DNA of 45,238 nucleotides, taken from contig JALORE010000014.1 of the NCBI GenBank assembly GCA_025459125.1, positions 1 to 45,238 of the forward strand, read 5' to 3'. Under the pieces are notes generated by a model that saw only the letters and a program-made list of their open reading frames with translations, made no database searches and was not told where the DNA came from. Shown here in pieces: positions 41,046 to 45,238 of this stretch (positions within the stretch are counted from its first letter, which is position 1; each line of letters starts with the position of its first letter). The DNA comes from Planctomycetota bacterium (GTDB lineage Bacteria > Planctomycetota > Phycisphaerae > Sedimentisphaerales > Anaerobacaceae). Position numbers and translations under genes: made by a program.

Positions 41046-42284
41046 CTACTTCTCATCGAGGACGTCGATGGCCTTGAACTTCTTGCCCTCGAGGAACTCC
41101 AGCGAAGCGCCGCCGCCGGTCGAGATGTGGCTGATCTTGTCCTGCAACCCCAGTTGCTCGATGGCACTGGCGCTGTCGCCGCCGCCGACGACGCTCTTGG
41201 CGCCCTTGCCGGTGGCCTTGGCGACCGCCTGGGCGATCGCCTTGGTTCCCGTATCGAACGGCGAGATCTCGAAGACGCCCATCGGCCCGTTCCAGACGAT
41301 GGTCTTGGCGTTGACGATCTTCTCGGCGAACTCCTTGGCGGCCATGGGACCGATGTCCACCGCCTGCCAGGTGGGGTCGATATCGCCCACCGCGATGCGA
41401 TGCTCGACGCCGGGCTCGAGCTTGCGGACCACGACGTGGTCCGGCGGCAGCATCACCTCGCAGCCGACCTCGCTGGCCTTCTCCAGCAACTGCAGGGCCT
41501 TCTCCATGAAGTTCTCCTCGCAGAGGCTGTTGCCGATAGCCTTGCCGCGCGCCTTGAGGAACGTGTAGGCCATGGCCCCGCCGATGATGATGCGGTTGAC
41601 CTTGGGGATCAGGTTCTCGATGACGCCCAGCTTGTCGGAGACCTTGGCGCCGCCGAGAATGGCCACGAACGGACGCTGCGGATTCTTGACGGTATCGCCC
41701 AGGAACTTGAGCTCCTTCTCGATCAAAAAGCCGATCGCGCGGGGCTTGCCCGCCATGACCGTCGGGACGGTCAGCATGGAGGCGTTGTCCCGGTGGGCGG
41801 TGCCGAAGGCATCGTCCACGTAGACATCCGCCATCGCGGCCAGCTCCTTGGCGAACTTGTCCTTGGCCTCGCGGAGCTTCGGGTCGTCTTTGGCGACCTT
41901 ATCCTTGATGACCTCTTCCTTGTAGAACCGCAGGTTCTCCAGCAGGAGAACGTCGCCGGCCTTGAGCGCCTTGGCCTTGCCCTTGGCGTCCGGCCCGACA
42001 CAATCGTCGGCGAACACGACCTTCTTGCCGAGCAGCTCGGAGAGCCGCTGGGCCACCGGCTTGAGGGTGTAGGCGTCGTCCCGCGCGCCCTCGGGACGAC
42101 CCAGGTGGCTCATCAGGATCAGGGCGCCGCCCCGGTCGAGCACGTTCTTGATCGTCGGCAGGGCCTTGACGATCCGGTCGTCGCTGGTGATCTTGCCGTT
42201 ATCATCCTGCGGCACGTTGAAATCGACGCGCATCAGGACTTTCTTGCCCTTGACGTCAACGTCCGCCACCGTCTTCTTGGCCAT
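41046..42284 (-). CDS. pgk: Phosphoglycerate kinase
   Basis: 412 residues. ADP + 1,3-bisphosphoglycerate to ATP + 3-phosphoglycerate. MRVDFNVPQDDNGKI, SHLGRPEG, LLENLRFYKEE, DAFGTAHRDNAS, AILGGAKVSDKLG and VVGGGDSASAIEQLG, with GGGASLEFLEGK at the end. Ribosome site AAAGGGG 6 nt upstream. Downstream partner of gap; heptad array D fills the space between them. Confidence 0.97.
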   Translation of the reverse strand: MAKKTVADVDVKGKKVLMRVDFNVPQDDNGKITSDDRIVKALPTIKNVLDRGGALILMSHLGRPEGARDDAYTLKPVAQRLSELLGKKVVFADDCVGPDAKGKAKALKAGDVLLLENLRFYKEEVIKDKVAKDDPKLREAKDKFAKELAAMADVYVDDAFGTAHRDNASMLTVPTVMAGKPRAIGFLIEKELKFLGDTVKNPQRPFVAILGGAKVSDKLGVIENLIPKVNRIIIGGAMAYTFLKARGKAIGNSLCEENFMEKALQLLEKASEVGCEVMLPPDHVVVRKLEPGVEHRIAVGDIDPTWQAVDIGPMAAKEFAEKIVNAKTIVWNGPMGVFEISPFDTGTKAIAQAVAKATGKGAKSVVGGGDSASAIEQLGLQDKISHISTGGGASLEFLEGKKFKAIDVLDEK

Positions 42285-42301
42285 AAGAGACCCCTTTCGA
42301 A

Positions 42302-42406
42302 TTTATGAATTATCATTGATGATTTATGATCTGCGGTTGAGGCCGCTGGCGCGGCCAGACCGTTCGGAAGGCACCAGCAAATCATAATTCATAATTCATA
42401 AATCAC
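42302..42406. repeat. Palindromic heptad array D
   Basis: Four 7-bp units (TTTATGA, ATTATCA, TTGATGA, TTTATGA; 42302-42329), a 49-nt centre, then four complementary units (AAATCAT, AATTCAT twice, AAATCAC; 42379-42406). It fills the space between the gap stop codon, which it overlaps, and the pgk ribosome site. Confidence 0.88.
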
Positions 42407-43425
42407 TTGAGCTTCGCGATCCGCTCGATCAGGTCCATGCTCCGGCAGGAGTAACCCCACTCGTTGTCGTACCACATGGTGACCTTGACCATGTCGCCGT
42501 CGAGCACCATCGTGTTGGTGGAATCGAAGATCGAGCTGTGCGGATTGCCGATGATGTCCGAGGAGACGATCGGATCGGTCACGTACTCGATGATCCCCTT
42601 CATGGGACCTTCCGCGGCGGCCTTCATCGCGCCGTTGATCTCTTCGACGCTGGTCTTCTTGGCGGCCACGAAGGTCAGGTCCGTGATCGAGCCGTCGGGC
42701 ACCGGCACGCGGAGGGCGTAGCCGTGCAGCTTGCCCTTGAGGGCCGGAATGACCTCGCCCAGGGCCTTGGCGGCGCCGGTGGTCGAAGGCACGGTGTTCA
42801 GGGCTGCCGCCCGGCCGCGACGCTTGTCCTTGTAGGGCATGTCGAGAATGGCCTGGTCGTTCGTATAAGCGTGCACGGTGGTCATCAGGCCTTTGACGAT
42901 CCCGATCTTCTCGTGCAGGATCTTGCAGGCGGGGGCCAGCGAGTTCGTCGTGCAGGAGGCGTTCGAAATGCACTTCATCGACGCCTTCAACTCACCATCA
43001 TTGACGCCGAGCACGATCGTGGCATCCGGCTTATCCTTGGCCGGGGCCGACAGCAGCACGCGCTTGGCGCCCGCCACCAGGTGCGTATCGTAGCCCGCTT
43101 TGCCTTCCGCGGCGCGGGAGGTGAACTTGCCCGTCGACTCCAGCACGACATCCACGCCCATCTGGCCCCACGGCAGCTTGGCGGGGTCTTTCTCGCCCAG
43201 GATCGGGATCTCCTTGCCGTTGATGACGATGGACGAGCCCTTGACCTCGACCGTGCCGGGGAACCTGCCTTGCGTCGAGTCGTACTTGAACATATATGCC
43301 AGCATGTCGGCGTCGAACAGATCGTTGATCGCCACGACCTGGAACTTGTCGGGCTTGCTTGCCAAAGCACGGACCACCAGCCGACCGATACGGCCAAAAC
43401 CGTTTACACCAACCTTTGTTGCCAT
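42403..43425 (-). CDS. gap: Glyceraldehyde-3-phosphate dehydrogenase
   Basis: 340 residues from the ATG at 43423-43425 ([19 protein letters not shown]), with AAGGAG 8 nt upstream; the longer upstream frame has no family similarity. [11 protein letters not shown] binds [15 protein letters not shown] holds catalytic Cys (about 158), [10 protein letters not shown] the catalytic His, and WYDNEWGYS the C-terminal signature. First gene of the gap-pgk pair, with a near-consensus promoter. Confidence 0.97.
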   Translation of the reverse strand: MATKVGVNGFGRIGRLVVRALASKPDKFQVVAINDLFDADMLAYMFKYDSTQGRFPGTVEVKGSSIVINGKEIPILGEKDPAKLPWGQMGVDVVLESTGKFTSRAAEGKAGYDTHLVAGAKRVLLSAPAKDKPDATIVLGVNDGELKASMKCISNASCTTNSLAPACKILHEKIGIVKGLMTTVHAYTNDQAILDMPYKDKRRGRAAALNTVPSTTGAAKALGEVIPALKGKLHGYALRVPVPDGSITDLTFVAAKKTSVEEINGAMKAAAEGPMKGIIEYVTDPIVSSDIIGNPHSSIFDSTNTMVLDGDMVKVTMWYDNEWGYSCRSMDLIERIAKLK

Positions 43426-43549
43426 GAGTGATTCTCCTTCAACTCTGCGATTATGCTTTCGCCCTCTGCGGCGGGGGCCTCCCGACGCGCTACGACGCGT
43501 TTGGGAACCCAGAAACCTCCCGAGGAACGTGCGAAAAACGAATGGCGAT

Positions 43550-43578
43550 ACTGTAGTGAGCCATCCCCGCCCTGTCAA
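43550..43578 (-). promoter_or_regulatory. Near-consensus sigma-70 promoter of gap
   Basis: On the minus strand: TTGACA (43573-43578), an exact 17-nt spacer, then TACAGT (43550-43555). It predicts a leader of about 118 nt before the gap ATG at 43425. The best promoter in the window. Confidence 0.7.
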
Positions 43579-43782
43579 CAGGTAATTCCCGGCCACCCGG
43601 CCGGGGTGTGCCGCCGCCCTCCGGCGGCGTCTGCGCGAGCTCTGAGGGGGCGTGGGAGAAGTGGCACGCGCATTCCCCGGCTGTGCGGGGCAGGCTCTGC
43701 CCGTGCTCTGTCTCGCACCATCGGCAGGGGAGGGGAACAGGGGAACGATGGAATAGTGGAATGCTGGGGTATCTGCCACCGC

Positions 43783-43951
43783 GATTGGGTTTGTTCGTAC
43801 AACGCCCCTCGTCTCACGTCCCCCAGGCCCTCCCCACCCGCCGGAAATTGGCTTTGTTTTCCGCGACCGTCCGACCGCCAGAGATCGCCGTAATCCTCTT
43901 CCCCCAAAGCACTTGTCACTCTTGTCCGGCTCCGCAAAATTGGGTTTGTTT
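43783..43951 (-). repeat. ATTGGGTTTGTT motif array, left part (three copies)
   Basis: Copies at 43783-43795, 43844-43861 and 43936-43951, all in one orientation (plus strand AATTGGSTTTGTTT). On the minus strand they read E-Q-T-Q-S, K-Q-S-Q-F and K-Q-T-Q-F. Spacing 61-92 nt. The rest of 43579-43974 contains nothing recognisable. Confidence 0.75.
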
Positions 43952-43974
43952 GATGCCCACGACAGCAGTTGAGT

Positions 43975-44756
43975 TCATGCGGCTTGGAGGAAAGCCACGT
44001 GAGGAAGAAACCAACCGTGAGAAGCCCCAGTGACCCGAGACGGGGCCGGCCGCGAGGTCGGACAGGCGGGAACCGTCGTCCGGAGCCAGGCCCACAGGCA
44101 AAAAACGGCCGCGCGGGCCTTGGTGTGCACCAGTTTGCGCATCGTCGCGCAGGTCGCGGCCCGCAGGATGTTCCATCCCGCAATCTTGAGATAGATCGCC
44201 TAGAACACCCGGGCCCGGCCTCGCACCCGCAAGCGGCCCAGGCCCGTGCGGCGTTTGAGGCCGCTGTTGGTGCTCTCAATCCCGCTGCGGCGGCGATACC
44301 GCGTGCGAAAGACCTCCTTCTGCTGTTCTCGCCGGCGACCCGCCATCCGCCGCTGCTTGGCCGTATGCTCACGTCCTGCATCACCCGTTGGGCCACCTCG
44401 TCCTGCACGAAGTACGCCAGATACCGCTCCAGGGTCCGCACCGACAGATCGTGGCTCTGGGGCTCGAGGTTCAGGGCATACTGGACTTCCAGATGAAAGC
44501 GATAGGCCTCCACCGCGTACTCTTTGGTCCAGTGGTGAAACTCCAGCAGCAGAATCAGACCGGCCATGGAATAGAGTTCCCGGGTCGGCCGACCCAGGGC
44601 GGGATCAAAGTGCTGACGCAGGACGTCCACCGGCATCAGTTCCAGGATGACATGGCGGAACGCGCCGGGCCAGTTGTCCTCCAACCACTGGCGATTCGTG
44701 GCGGTCAGGACCGGCGCATAGGGGGCAAACAGGCGGGTTTTTCGGGGATCTACCAT
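43975..44756 (-). pseudogene. Internally deleted IS5/IS1182-type transposase
   Basis: The N-terminal part (44756 down to about 44370, 129 residues) has RPTRELYSMAGLILLLEFHHWTKEYAVEAYRFHLEVQYALNLE, then LSVRTLERYLAYF, the DUF772-like domain. From about 44367 a different frame carries the DDE C-terminus: FRTRYRRRSGIESTNSGLKRRTG (catalytic Glu) and RVF, then a TAG, then AIYLKIAGWNILRAA. The middle with the first two catalytic Asp residues is missing and the frames do not match, so it is a dead remnant. It interrupts the motif array at 43783-45138. Clear terminal repeats were not found. Confidence 0.85.
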
Positions 44757-44906
44757 CCGTTGCGTAATGGCTCCAAGTCCTTTACTGATAACGAGTTACA
44801 GTATAATCCCGAGAACCGCTTGTCCAGAGAAAAATACACATAAATATATACAAAATAACAACTTAACGCATTTTTCCGTGACAACCGACTTTTGTCGTGG
44901 GCGTCT

Positions 44907-45138
44907 GAATTGGGTTTGTTTTCTCGATGCGCCCCGGAGACGAATCGTCCGTAACCCCTGCGGAAGAAAGAACTTACCCAACTTCGCCGCCGTCCGGAAT
45001 TGGGTTTGTTTCGCACATTTCGCCTGGCGATATAGGCATTTCGTGGGTACTCCTGGCGTGCGCCCTCGCCGCCGGGTTTCCACGCTTAACACGTGACACT
45101 CCCAACTTGATACAGCTTCTGCCCATTGGCTTTGTTTG
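44907..45138 (-). repeat. ATTGGGTTTGTT motif array, right part (three copies)
   Basis: Copies at 44907-44922, 44997-45011 and 45124-45138, in the same orientation as the three at 43783-43951. On the minus strand all three are in one open frame (44796-45143): Y-K-Q-S-Q-W, A-K-Q-T-Q-F and R-K-Q-T-Q-F, 126 and 90 nt apart. The stretch 44800-44880 is unusually AT-rich. 45139-45238 shows nothing recognisable. Confidence 0.75.
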
Positions 45139-45238
45139 TACAACTGGCTACCGACTACCGTCCCTTGGCCTCATGCCCTTTGCTCTCTTCGCCCGGGTCC
45201 TGGCGAACCCGCCACCGCGGCGGTCCGCCATCGGGACC

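Noticed and set aside
43783..45138. CRISPR array
   Set aside because: Repeats are only about 14 bp, spacing varies from 60 to nearly 1000 nt, no cas gene is present, and the motif is degenerate.

Overview
The window is high-GC, gene-dense bacterial DNA. It looks like a free-living Planctomycetota, probably of the Phycisphaerae/Sedimentisphaerales type. That assignment is inference. It rests on a prepilin-like protein with the planctomycete C-terminal signature (...[17 protein letters not shown]...), on several Tat-exported or lipoprotein 'hypotheticals', and on the abundance of intergenic palindromes. No rRNA, tRNA or CRISPR array was found.

Layout. 1-1667 (-) is ilvD, whose stop codon falls at the window edge. 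2047-4370 (+) holds two Tat-signal proteins. 4463-5040 is a graveyard of toxin-antitoxin (TA) relics. 5121-9766 holds a small HhH protein, two exported DUF6263-like proteins, a HIT hydrolase and a dNTPase. 9823-10187 is hicB with a nonsense-mutated hicA. 10311-15047 holds pgpA, a large kinase-like membrane protein of unknown function and two hypotheticals; a pseudopilin lies on the opposite strand. 16455-24706 (+) is a long housekeeping run: purA-uppS-cdsA-phoH-7TM/HD-ybeY-corC-recO. 24841-31864 (-) is an operon-like run read MNT-HEPN-cysS-ruvC-(small ORF)-ruvA-exported protein-ruvB. 31933-36219 holds an antitoxin relic and a hisC-TIM barrel-hisB-ispF run (-). 36411-38648 holds a 209-bp terminal-inverted-repeat element, a DUF2442 gene and an ABC-F ATPase. 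38875-43425 (-) holds accD, rpe, pgk and gap. 43783-45238 is a short-motif array interrupted by a broken transposase.

How the genes work together. Most are core metabolism: branched-chain amino acids (ilvD), histidine (hisB, hisC), isoprenoid and undecaprenyl precursors (ispF, uppS), phospholipid (cdsA, pgpA), purine (purA), lower glycolysis and pentose phosphate (gap, pgk, rpe), fatty acid (accD), ribosome/RNA maturation (ybeY, phoH) and recombination (ruvABC, recO). Tight ATGA/GTGA stop-start overlaps support co-translation in purA-uppS, hisC-TIM barrel, hisB-ispF and MNT-HEPN.

What stands out lies between, and sometimes inside, the genes. (1) Palindromic arrays built of 7-bp units fill the spacers between stop codon and next ribosome binding site at three loci, and similar half-arrays sit in frame inside the dNTPase gene. 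(2) A ~90-bp double-hairpin element occurs four times. (3) Other palindromes lie in frame in hisC and in a lipoprotein gene. (4) There are at least four dead TA components beside one intact MNT-HEPN pair. (5) A six-copy directional motif, which reads K-Q-[ST]-Q-F/W on the minus strand, flanks the broken transposase. (6) An 852-residue protein fuses a degenerate kinase-like domain to a multi-span membrane domain. (7) An unannotated small ORF with no AUG start is wedged between ruvC and ruvA.
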